From: Nematostella vectensis
Lineage: Eukaryota; Cnidaria; Anthozoa; Actiniaria; Edwardsiidae
DNA length: 64,000 nucleotides
Assembly: GCF_932526225.1 (NCBI RefSeq)
Contig: NC_064041.1
Coordinates: 16,055,888-16,119,887 of the forward strand
Direction of reading: 5' to 3'
The notes beneath the pieces were generated by a model. The model was not told the DNA's origin. It did no database searches and saw only the letters and a program-made list of their open reading frames with translations. The first letter of the stretch is position 1. Each line of letters begins with the position of its first letter. A program made the position numbers and the translations under genes. This document shows, piece by piece, positions 37,401-45,903 of the stretch.

Positions 37401-40400
37401 GAGTTTGATAATCCACTTACCTGTAAATGAAGTTCTCATGTCCTGCATAAACTTGTAGGCATTCACCAGTAGTCATCCATCGTCTGATGGTACTTCAAAA
37501 CAATGAGATATTCATTCAACACAACTTGACATTTGACAACCATGGCAAAGAAGGAGGGGGACCATAGGATAGGAGATCAAAGGCTCTCTGAGCCAACTGG
37601 TGAATGCAAATGTATTTTCCTAGTTATGTTCTTGTGTGCATAAAAGATACACAGGATTAGTGAACAAAGCATGAACACGTCCAATATGCTGAGAGTACAT
37701 AAAAATGTCCTTATACCTTTTTTCTTTTCGATGTCATGACACACCAAGAACAGTATAATTAATTATTATCATAAAAGTAAAAAAAAAGAAAAGAATGGGA
37801 ATTGAACCCAGGAAGCTGCGGTCATAGACCAGTGTTCGCACCGCTAGCTAACATGCCATTAATGAGTTGACCAGTAACTAAAATTATTTTTGTTACTATT
37901 GGTATCATAATGATCAAAAAGCTTTTTGCTAGCATGTCAAATTTCAGCATATTCTTTCCAGAAACAAAATATAATACCCGCAATAATTGATCACGCTACT
38001 GTTTTATGCTATTAGCATTCTAGTAAAGCGCAAAATCATTATTCGATGAAGAAGCGGGAGCATATGTTTCGACGAGTTTTGTTTGATATTTAGTTTAGTT
38101 GATTGGGAAGAATTGTGAAAAAGTAATTTGAGGGAATCTATCCTCTTCTATTTTGTCCTTTGAACAGAGGCTTTTTTCTTATCACCCTGCAACCAGAGAC
38201 CCAGCTAACAGATCCTTTACCTCATGTTTCTCGGACTTAAAAGTCACAGTTTTACTAGTCGCTCTTCAAGCACAAATTCAAACAAACAACGCGAAAACCC
38301 AGAGACGTGAATCGGCAAATACTTAGAGAAAGAGTTAAAAGCTTTGCTAGCATTTTACTTGTTTTGTTTGCAAAAATAACAACTTGAATTGAACTGAACC
38401 ATAGAAGATCGATTGACTTCGGTGTGGAAAGTGCATGCGCACGCTCAACCCACATGGAAGACTTTTCTGAAAATACTAGCTTATATATATTTTACGGCTA
38501 TACAAACATTAAATGATCGTAGGGGTCACAAGCCATTTTATAGTACTAATCTTTAACCGGAAGTTAAAAGGATGACCTAAGGATTGCTGTGTTGCAAAAG
38601 CACAGAAAGACCATAAAAGATTTACGGATTAGTGATCCAATGATGGAGTGACATTGGAGTCCCCACAATAACTCATACATGCTTCGCATTCCCTAGTTAA
38701 AAATGGGAAAACTAGGGTAGGTGGGGAGATCCTAGGATAGGGGGGGAGGAGGGACCATGTGGAAGGAGGAGAGGGGGCATAGGGTAGAGGGAAGGGAAAT
38801 ATTTTGACCTCACCAGTCATTTGAACAAGAGATGAACTCCACAGGTGATATAACAGCGAGTCCTCTGACACAGTCTGTATGACCCGTGAAAGTCGACTGG
38901 CATGACCCCGCCTTCCACAGCTTAATTGTTTTGTCAGCAGAACCTGAGTAGAAAAATATAAACATATCATTACCACTACACAGACATAATCTGACATCAG
39001 CACAACAAGATTAAGATCCTGCATCATGTTTCCAGTATTTAAGATGTCACATGTTACATACATTATTTTGAAATTCATCTTTTTTTGGATGCTGAAATTC
39101 CCAAGCATCTAACAGCATGTACATAACTCAGTGTAACATTCACCAAAAATGGTAAGCAAAAGTTGTATAATTAATTCAGATGCCATGTGTGCTATAAAAA
39201 TGTATTTCAAACAGATTTATCATTAGTTGACCATAGTTAACTATGGATTGATATACTGATTTTACTGTACAACATATTATTTCATACACATTTGATATAC
39301 TGATTTTACTGTACAACATATTTCATACAGATTGATATTACTGATTTTACTGTATGACATATTTTAAACAGATTGATATTACTGATTTTACTGTACGACA
39401 TATTTCATACAGATTGATATTACTGATTTTACTGTACAACATATTTCATACAGATTGATATTACTGATTTTACTGTACAACATATTATTTCATACAGATT
39501 GATAATACTGATTTTACTGTACAACATATTTCATACAGATTGATATTACTGATTTTACTGTATGACATATTTTAAACAGATTGATATTACTGATTTTACT
39601 GTACGACATATTTCATACAGATTGATATTACTGATTTTACTGTACAACATATTTCATACAGATTGATATTACTGATTTTACTGTATGACATATTTTAAAC
39701 AGATTGATATTACTGATTTTACTGTACAAACAACGTATTTCATACAGATTGATATTACTGATTTTACTGTACAACATATTTCATACAGTTTGATATTACT
39801 GATTTTACTGTACAACATATTTCATACAGATTGATATTACTGATTTTACTGTATGACATATTTTATACAGATTGATATTACTGATTTTACTGTACAACAT
39901 ATTTTATACAGATTGATATACTGATTTTACTGTACAACATATTTCATACAGATTGATATATACTGATTTTACTGTACGACATATTTCGTACAGATTGATA
40001 TTTCTGATTTTACTTTACAAAGTCTTTCATACAGATTGATATTTCTGATTTTACTTTACAACGTCTTTCATACAGATTGATATTTCTGATTTTACTTTAC
40101 AACGTCTTCATACAGATTGATATACTGAATTAAGGTAATTCCCTTGAATTGCACTTCGCACCCCTTCTGTGCATAGTGGCGCGCGCTGTTTGTTTGAATT
40201 TTCCGGTATTAAGTGCACGAACGTGCCACAGTTGTACAAGAAAACACAGCAAAAGGCGCGTGTTTTTTTACTTTAAATCGCTTTGACAGAAAAATTAAGT
40301 CGGTTACCCCCATTTTTTAATTGCTAAAATAGTTAAATATATACGGAAGAATGATATACTGAAAGAAGAAAAAAAGTTGGGTTGTAGAAGTTTTGTTATT

Positions 40401-42789
40401 TCTCTTAAAAGCCGTAAAAATACTTCAAAATGGCGCTTTCTACTGTATGAATAGTGGCGAAAACAATGTCTTTTAGTGCGATCTCTTAAAATGTGATTTG
40501 TTTGAACATTAGCTACTACGGGTTATTGTTTAGGGGGTCGGATTTTGGCAGCTAGACAAACAGAACTTAATTTTCTAAAGACTATAGGCACTCTTTTTGA
40601 AAACTAAGAGTTTGGATTTTTACTTGCGTGATCAGTAAAAAAGCGTCAACTCTACGCCCCTCTGTTGTGAAAACGAGAACGGTACCCCCATTTTTACATT
40701 ACATTTTTTGAAAGCCCTTAACTTCAATATTGTTTATGCCAAGTTTTAAAAAAATTCTGGGTTGTAGAACTATTTCAAGGGGATTACCTTAACTGTACAA
40801 CGTATTTCATACATATTGATATTCTGATTTTACTGTACAACATATTTCATACAGATTGATATTACTGATTTTACTTTACAACATATTTCATACAGATTGA
40901 TATACTGATTTTACTGGTAGAACATATTTCATACACAGATTGATATATACTGATTTTACTGTACAACATATTTCATACAGATTGATATACAGTACTGATT
41001 TTACTGTACAACATATTTCATACACAGATTGACATATACTGATTTACTGTACAACATATTTTATACAGATTGATATACTGATTTACTGTACAACATATTT
41101 CATACAGATTGATATACAGTACTGATTTTACTGTACAACATATTTTATACAGATTGATATACTGATTTACTGTACAACGTATTTCATACAGATTTATATA
41201 CAGTACTGATTTTACTGTACAACATATTTCATACAGATTGATATACTGATTTACTGTACAACATATTTTATACAGATTGATATACTGATTTACTGTACAA
41301 CATATTTCATACAGATTGATATACAGTACTGATTTTACTGTACAACATATTTCATACAGATTTATATACAGTACTGATTTTACTGTACAACATATTTTAT
41401 ACAGATTGATATACTGATTTACTGTACAACGTATTTCATACAGATTGATATACAGTACTGATTTTACTGTACAACATATTTTATACAGATTGATATACTG
41501 ATTTACTGTACAACGTATTTTATACAGATTGATATACAGTACTGATTTTACTGTACAACATATTATTTTATACAGATTGATATACTGATTTACTGTACAA
41601 CATATTTTATACAGATTGATATACTGATTTACTGTACAACATATTTCATACAGATTGATATACAGTACTGATTTTACTGTACAACATATTTCATACAGAT
41701 TGATATACAGTACTGATTTTACTGTACAACATATTTCATACAGATTGATATACCGATTTTACTGTACAACATATTATTTTATACAGATTGATATACTGAT
41801 TTTACTGTACAACACATTTTATACAGATTGATATACTGATTTACTGTACAACGTATTTCATATAGATTGATATACTGATTTACTGTACCTGTTAGCATGA
41901 GTCCATGGTCAGGCATTAAAAGGACGGCCCAGACGGCTGCGTCGTGTCCCTCTAGGGTCATAACACATTTGGGACCAAGCCACACCTTAGCAGTCCTGTC
42001 AGAAAGTAGAACAGATAATTACACAGGGCAGACCTAGTAGTAGGCTGATGTCAGTTTCGTAAAGTGGATACCTTACAAGAAATAAACAAATAAACTTGAT
42101 AGATAGACTCACTTGTCCCACGACCCTGATAACAGAGTTCCAAATTTCCCTGCGACAAGCGAGCACACGGTGTCGGTGTGACCAGTGAGGCTGTAGATGG
42201 GCTCTGATCAGGAGAGAGAGAAAAAATATCACACAAACTACCATTGGCAAACTACATCAAACTAAATCAAAAAATTAAAAAGCTAAATCATTATCAGTCA
42301 CAAAACACATGAATACAATTTTTCTTATTTTAAGACAGCATAACATAATACGCACCAACAGAATCGAGTGTCCAAACGAGAATCACATTGTCATGTCCAC
42401 CAGTAGCAATCAAACCTGAAAATTATTATGAATCAGCAAAATTGCGTCAACAACAACAAAAGAATACATTCTAGATTTGACAACAATTGCGGTCTATAAA
42501 ACTCCCTCAGCTAAATTAGCAATTTCATTAAAGCGCAAAGGTGCTAAAGGAACATACCATGGGGATAGTTTTCTGTTGGAGCCATGGCACAAACGGAGGA
42601 AATAAAGTTTTTATGACCCGCGAAAGCATGGCCCTCGCTGTAAGTCCGTCCTCCATCTTCAGTAACCCAGACACGGGTTGTACGATCTCTAGACGCAGAG
42701 AGAATTGATCCTTCTGGGAATACACCAGGAAAGACGGCACGAACATCTAGTTCATGCCCTCTTAATACACTGCTTAGCTTGTAGGGCAT
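15938..42789 (-). CDS. PLAA: PLAA / Doa1 / Ufd3 orthologue (phospholipase A2-activating protein)
   Basis: A ubiquitin-binding cofactor of the p97/VCP (Cdc48) ATPase, cytosolic and nuclear, with roles in ubiquitin homeostasis and sorting (family knowledge). I assembled 28 exons whose phases all agree: 2430 nt, 809 aa, close to the 795 aa of human PLAA. Domain order is typical: WD40 propeller (about 1-305), PFU domain (about 362-461), a linker of DPFTG repeats (about 465-550) and PUL domain (about 551-809). The start is the ATG at 42789 ([20 protein letters not shown]), the canonical family N-terminus. About 57% of the gene span is tandem repeats in introns 4, 8, 11, 18, 21, 24 and 27. Exons are listed in the three following entries. 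Confidence 0.95.
15990..16650 (+). repeat. 21-bp minisatellite in PLAA intron 27
   Basis: About 31 units of 21 bp, GCATATAGCACGCGAAGACAC with C/T variation, starting within 10 bp of the last-exon acceptor of PLAA. Since 21 is a multiple of three, several frames stay open; the Cys-rich ORFs on the - strand are artefacts. Confidence 0.97.
16652..16747. repeat. Perfect 29-bp inverted repeat with 38-bp AT-rich spacer
   Basis: Arms at 16652-16680 and 16719-16747 are exact reverse complements (left arm starts GCATACAGCATGTGAAG and ends CTCCCTCGC). The spacer contains a direct repeat of TTTATGTAACATAAA. The left arm is the end of the 21-bp array; the right arm leads into the 47-bp array, so the hairpin sits at the boundary of two arrays in PLAA intron 27. 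Confidence 0.95.
16740..16965 (-). repeat. 47-bp repeat at 5' end of PLAA intron 27, with donor copies
   Basis: About 4.6 units of 47 bp. On the - strand every unit contains GACCCAGCAAAG|GTATAGC, identical to the end of PLAA exon 27 plus its donor (genuine junction at 16952/16953). Units differ only by T/A and G/A changes, for example CCTTTGCTGGG against CCTATGCTAGG on the + strand. Confidence 0.95.
17690..23352 (+). repeat. 38-bp satellite array in PLAA intron 24
   Basis: About 149 tandem units of 38 bp, consensus ATAATACAAAAGACATATGG followed by AAGAAAAYGGCGCCTGGG. Each unit contains two palindromes, CATATG and GGCGCC. Variation is mostly a single Y position plus scattered changes (GGAAG/GAAAG/TGAAG, GGCGCCTAGG, one 1-bp deletion near 22130). 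On the - strand no unit has a stop in any frame and 38 is not a multiple of three, so overlapping pseudo-ORFs of up to 1,907 codons appear. The array ends 39 bp from the exon 25 acceptor, and each - strand unit ends in TTTTGTATTATCCCAG|G, which resembles a 3' splice site. Confidence 0.98.
23855..24055 (+). repeat. CCACAGG-motif cluster in PLAA intron 22
   Basis: Four copies of CCACAGGNARYCC or close variants at about 23858, 23897, 23970 and 24040, within a degenerate repeat of about 70-110 bp that also holds GGCATGACAGGGGAACACA-like blocks. The same core occurs in both GPCR regions. Confidence 0.65.
24488..27975 (-). repeat. 46-bp array with higher-order structure, PLAA intron 21
   Basis: About 75 units of 46 bp (+ strand core CATTAAGGTCTACCTTAGAC then TAAGTGTTCCTTAACCTTAC). 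On the - strand the unit carries ACCTTAATG followed by GTAAGTG, GTGAGTG or GCAAGTG and TAAGG, i.e. the end of PLAA exon 21 and its donor (genuine: ACCTTAATG|GTAAGTG at 27977/27978). The GTAAGT form occurs in about five array units, GTGAGT and GCAAGT in many. Diagnostic variants (AAGGTGTACC) recur at about 26603 and 27294, giving a 15-unit higher-order period of about 691 bp. Confidence 0.97.
28771..33377 (-). CDS. PLAA: PLAA exons 10-19: PFU domain and DPFTG-repeat linker
   Basis: Exons: 33331-33377, 33113-33174, 32378-32436, 31951-31980, 31747-31824, 31237-31309, 30501-30644, 30126-30221, 29648-29734, 28771-28829. Recognisable blocks are [15 protein letters not shown], then the PFU region ([55 protein letters not shown]). 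In the family PFU binds ubiquitin. Exons 17 and 18 (96 and 87 nt, both phase 1-1) each encode a Gly-Gly-Ser-Tyr/Arg block ending DPFTG, exon 16 also ends in DPFTG, and exon 19 ends NPFFPK, so the linker looks built by duplication of a symmetric exon. The exon 11 acceptor is CCACAG|TGG; a second AG 7 nt downstream would break the frame. Confidence 0.93.
28933..29215 (+). repeat. Minisatellite derived from a tRNA-like SINE head, PLAA intron 18
   Basis: Four to five units of about 58 bp with GGTGGCCCAATGTGTTAACA and CATCTCAGCGTGT, followed by a B-box-like ACAGGTTCAATTACC at about 29188. The unit resembles the A-box half of the tRNA-derived SINE at 56793 (GGTGGCCAAGTGTGTTAGCG), so an internal part of a SINE seems to have been amplified in tandem. 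Confidence 0.7.
30310..30450 (+). repeat. GAT/GGT-type microsatellite, PLAA intron 16
   Basis: Imperfect ATGATG/GGTGAT trinucleotide repeat of about 140 bp between exons 16 and 17. A separate 55-bp direct duplication lies at about 30655-30755 in intron 15 (AATATGTACCACA and TTCATTATTACCAAGG blocks). Confidence 0.85.
31605..31735 (+). repeat. Short tandem repeat in PLAA intron 14
   Basis: About three to four units of about 32 bp with TCTCCTCAGTACAGTAAGTC and TGTCTTTT, degrading into AGTCCCTTCC/AAGCCTGCC repeats next to the exon 14 donor. Confidence 0.8.
32575..33112 (-). repeat. 89-bp repeat with exon-donor copies, PLAA intron 11
   Basis: About six units of about 89 bp between exons 11 and 12. 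On the - strand each carries CTTTCTTAGACCAG|GTGAAG, a near-copy of the end of exon 11 and its donor (genuine CTTCTTAGACCAG|GTGAAG at 33112/33113). Most units keep GT; one has the C-containing form. The rest of the unit is intron sequence (ACTAGCCTTTGGGATCATCT on +). Confidence 0.95.
33449..42789 (-). CDS. PLAA: PLAA exons 1-9: WD40 beta-propeller
   Basis: Exons (high to low): 42558-42789, 42356-42415, 42113-42203, 41889-41995, 38814-38943, 37421-37492, 36386-36453, 36074-36164, 33449-33512. They encode about 305 residues with regularly spaced WD-repeat signatures: [105 protein letters not shown] and [10 protein letters not shown]. In the family this propeller binds ubiquitin. Each exon has a consensus acceptor and donor on the - strand. 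Introns 4, 5, 6 and 8 are enlarged by repeats or transposons. Confidence 0.95.
33590..36063 (+). repeat. Large compound CAT/CAC/CAATAC array, PLAA intron 8
   Basis: About 2.5 kb of trinucleotide-based repeat built of CATCATCAATACCATCACC- and ACTACCATTATCATC-type blocks, on a 15-30-bp loose period. It begins about 10 bp inside the exon 8 donor. The block TCAAAAAGATTAAAACAATA recurs as a diverged copy at about 33740 and 34305, which suggests segmental duplication within the array. All long Met/Val- or Ser/Pro-rich ORFs here are artefacts. Confidence 0.97.
36501..37214. mobile_element. TTAA-flanked non-autonomous DNA transposon, PLAA intron 6
   Basis: Terminal inverted repeats GGGTGTACTGACAT (left) and ATGTCAGTGCACCC (right), with further matching to GTTGCT, bounded by TTAA at 36497-36500 and 37215-37218. 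The TTAA duplication is characteristic of the piggyBac superfamily. The 714-bp interior has no transposase ORF, so this is a MITE-like element. Confidence 0.8.
37730..38640 (-). repeat. Dispersed repeat family A, copy 2 (inverted)
   Basis: Full-length inverted counterpart of 13030-13965, in PLAA intron 5. On the - strand its tRNA-like part is clearer: an A-box-like TAGCTAGCGGTGCG and a B-box-like GGGTTCAATTCCC (about 37797-37855). Function and class are unknown; a tRNA-headed composite element is possible. Confidence 0.8.
39245..41886 (-). repeat. 41-bp array at 5' end of PLAA intron 4
   Basis: About 48 units of 37-45 bp (+ strand GATTGATATTACTGATTTTA then CTGTACAACATATTTCATACA), interrupted by a transposon at 40134-40788. 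The array starts at the exon 4 donor: the genuine intron starts GTACAGTAAATCAGTATATC and the - strand units read TTGTACAGTAAAATCAGTA, so each unit contains the first bases of the intron. Sub-blocks with AACGTCTTTC, TATGACATATTTTAAAC and CAGTACTGA variants mark local duplication. Confidence 0.96.
40134..40788. mobile_element. TTAA-flanked MITE inserted in the intron 4 array
   Basis: Terminal inverted repeats GGTAATTCCCTTGAA (left) and TTCAAGGGGATTACC (right), flanked by TTAA at 40130-40133 and 40789-40792. It is 655 bp with no coding capacity. The surrounding repeat unit continues on both sides, so it inserted after the array had formed, and the array grew independently on either side. Confidence 0.85.
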
Positions 42790-44271
42790 TCTTTTAAATT
42801 CTTTGTCGGAAAAATTGAGGGTTTTTAAGGGAAAGAAAAGTGAAAGAGACGACAAACTTTGAAATGAAGGAGTAACCGCTGACCTTTTACCGTCGCCGAT
42901 CTTTGATACCACAGGGATACCAAATGTAGTGCTTTATTAGTTGCTTATTAGTTCTACTTGGTCAATTCCGAATCCGGCTATTTTTAGTAACCACCACTGC
43001 GCGTGAGCATTTTTACTCACCCTACCCCCGCGCTTTGGCATTTACATCTTGTTGTTTGCCGCTATTTTGTGACATGAAACCAAAAAAACACCCTATTTGC
43101 ACAGATACCATCGAAAATGCATTCTAGCATCAAGGATACAGGCACTTGCGGTTTATTAAGGGGATGTAGTACTTCGAGGATTGCAAGATTTCCAAAACGA
43201 GACTCCATTCAAGAGCGTAAACGTGCTTCAATCACCGTTTTTGCTCTAACTTGCTGCTTCTTCGTGGTTTCTCAACATTCATCATCTTCCTAATGGTCAA
43301 ACGAAATCTTTAAGTTAGACATTAGATATAATATTGATTTTTGTGAATATTCCGGTGAATTGAGAAGGAATCCAAGAAAAATAGATTTTATAAAACTATC
43401 GTTGTAACGAGGGAATGCATTTTTGTGATGATCAAAGCCAGCAAGCTGAAGTATCTGAGCTTTTGTAAAAGTGAGAAAATAAAGAGGGAGATATTACTGT
43501 ATTTCTTTGATGTTGTTATTATTATATGTTATGTTATTATGTTGTTATTATACAAGCTGGTGTCGGGATTTGAATCAAACGCAGTATCACAGCCATTTTA
43601 TCGCTCGTCGGGTTTTTCTTTCTCATTTGACTTCGCCGCTCAGACAACAAAACAGTCAAACTGTTCAGGGATTTAGCTTTCTGTGAGTATATTTGCCAAT
43701 CTTGGTAACTTAAGTTAGACTTGTTTCCTTCTTCCGAGTTATTTTACATGATCTCTTTTCATTCCTATCGAGTTGGCAAAACAACAACGCAACCCGCGGG
43801 GGAGTAGGACAAAATAAAAGGAGCAAATCCTCATGCGCAGTGGTGGGGTGGTGGTTACTAAAAATAGCCGGATTCGGAATCGACAATGGCGCGCGGGTAA
43901 TACCAAAGTGTCCCTCTCTTATCTTATGCTCGCTTGACTTGGTCTCTTGGTGTATCCCAAGAGACCCAGGGCGCCCGAATAGACTACAATATTTTTCACT
44001 CTTGTCCTCAGCGAGCTGTACGTGGCGTAACCGTATAACAGGCCTGGGATCCTGGTTATTGCCTCCCCATTAATGCGCGGGTGCCTCAGGTGCCTTTGTG
44101 TTGTACAGTTCGCTATAGATGCGAGCTGTGGGCCGAAATCTCCAGCCTAGCCGTTTCTGAATTGTCTTCAAGCGTTTGAATTCTCCAGTATAGTACCGGT
44201 AAAACAGAGGAGCACTCCCACGACAACATAATCACCCCCTACATATACAACGTTGTCACCCACAACTGTAA
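42790..44271. other. PLAA upstream region with a 0.9-kb inverted repeat pair
   Basis: Two inverted arms, about 42960-43035 and 43805-43895, share TTCCGAATCCGGCTATTTTT and AGTAACCACCAC. Between them lies AT-rich unique DNA with no convincing ORF. The left arm lies about 170 bp upstream of the PLAA start codon, so the arms may be the ends of a fold-back element or a duplicated promoter-proximal segment. No target-site duplication was identified. Confidence 0.6.
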
Positions 44272-44459
44272 ATGAGGATCACAAGAACTCAGGCCCAAAA
44301 CGAAGGGGGGGGGGGGGGGGCGCAGGGCTGGTTCGCCCCTCAAGAACATTGTTTTTTTGTAGAAGCATTTTGTACAGCTAGAAACACAGGTAGGCCCTTT
44401 AGAAAGAGAGGGGTCAGTGGAAAAGGGTTTAAACCCACCGAAAATCGCTCATACATACT

Positions 44460-44818
44460 CAGGCCCGTACCCAGGATTTCAATTGAGGGGGGGGGGGGGG
44501 GGGGGGGGGGAACGAAATCCGAAGAAGTGGACCTAATTTTTCCGGGCGGGGGGGGGGGGGGAGGAGGGAATGAGTTCTCTGATAAAAATCTGACCATCCC
44601 CGAAAGAACAAAAAGGGATTTTTTATGCCTTTGCAGTGTCTCCACGGGACGTTTATTGTTTAATTTGGCTACATACCAGAGTGATCTACCTTATCTGCTT
44701 ATGCTTTATAGTTTTGTCTACAAATGACACGTCCATTGGAAACCGAAAGTGGATCTTCGGCCGTTGGGGGTGGGGGGGTGCGTTCGCATCCCCTGCACCC
44801 CCCTTGGATACGGGCCTG
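44460..44818. mobile_element. hAT-like MITE, copy 1
   Basis: A 359-bp element with termini CAGGCCCGTACCCAGG and CCTTGGATACGGGCCTG (inverted), flanked by a 5-bp duplication ATACT (44455-44459 and 44819-44823). The CAGG start and 5-bp duplication fit the hAT5-like group. Long G runs lie just inside the left end. Related copy at 57899-58159. Confidence 0.88.
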
Positions 44819-44823
44819 ATACT

Positions 44824-45903
44824 CGGTTCGATGGTTAGTTTTAAGACAACCAAGACGACGCGGAAATAGTTTTTCAATTAATTTTATTTAAAAATAAGGC
44901 GAATAATCGTACGTTGAAAATAGTGAGCTTGGGATACGTGTGCTAGAAATGACAACTTTACTCTTGATGTTTGAGGAAGTATTGAGAAGGGGTAGGTAGG
45001 GGTTTTGGGCGCGAGATTATGTCTAGGTAATGATACATACAAAATACTAAATTTAGACAAAACAAAGCTCAATTTGAGCACAGAATGTTCTGTGCGAAGA
45101 TGAGATTCTAAAAATATATAATATCATTGCAGGAGGCGAGGACAGCTACCCAAATAAAAGTAAATAATGAACAAGGAATTTCGAATTAAATGTGTACGAT
45201 TCTAGCGTTAATAATGCTCAAAATTATATTTTATTTCCTGGGAGTATGTCCCTGAACCCCAATCCCTACATAAACGAGAAAAAAATCTCAATTTCTGCTT
45301 CCAAAATACGGCGAAATTAGGAAAACGAGAGGCGAAAATTATGTATTTTTTCAGAGTTTTATTACATCCACTTTATACATATTGCATATGCTTTTTGAAT
45401 TTTATGTACTTACTAAGATATAAACATACAGTTTAAATGTCTAAAATAATCTACATCATATGTAAAATTGAAATATATACAACCAATTTATCAGTATATT
45501 CGTTTCCCTTAGCTTATTTCATTTTTTCTTTATTTGATACATGATTATAATTTTTGCAATTCTTGCAATTAATTCGTCCAATTAGCTTATTTCATTTTTT
45601 CTTATTTGATCCATGGTAATAATTGTTGCACTTGTTCAGTGAGTCGTAACGGACGTAGAAAAACAGGGGGGGGGGGGGGGAAAGTTGGGGGTAATCCCAA
45701 TAGGCGTTGCCCCATTGTTATTTGCGAGAAAATATACTCCGTACTGTGACATTTGGCATACTGACCATATTTCTAGATGAGCTGATTTAGAATTTCGTTT
45801 CCTACGGGGAGATACAGAATTCTGCTATTATTATTGTATACTTTCATTAGGGCCTCATGATAGCCTATTTGATATGTTTGCCTCTGATAAAAGGTTAGAA
45901 TAT
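44824..45903. other. Intergenic region between PLAA and the TTLL gene
   Basis: AT-rich, no gene seen. A run of about 15 G is at about 45667. A sentence-like direct repeat of TTAGCTTATTTCATTTTTTC occurs at about 45510 and 45582. Confidence 0.5.

Noticed and set aside
44272-44727. Gly-rich 151-codon ORF
   Set aside because: Reads through the poly-G tracts of a MITE.
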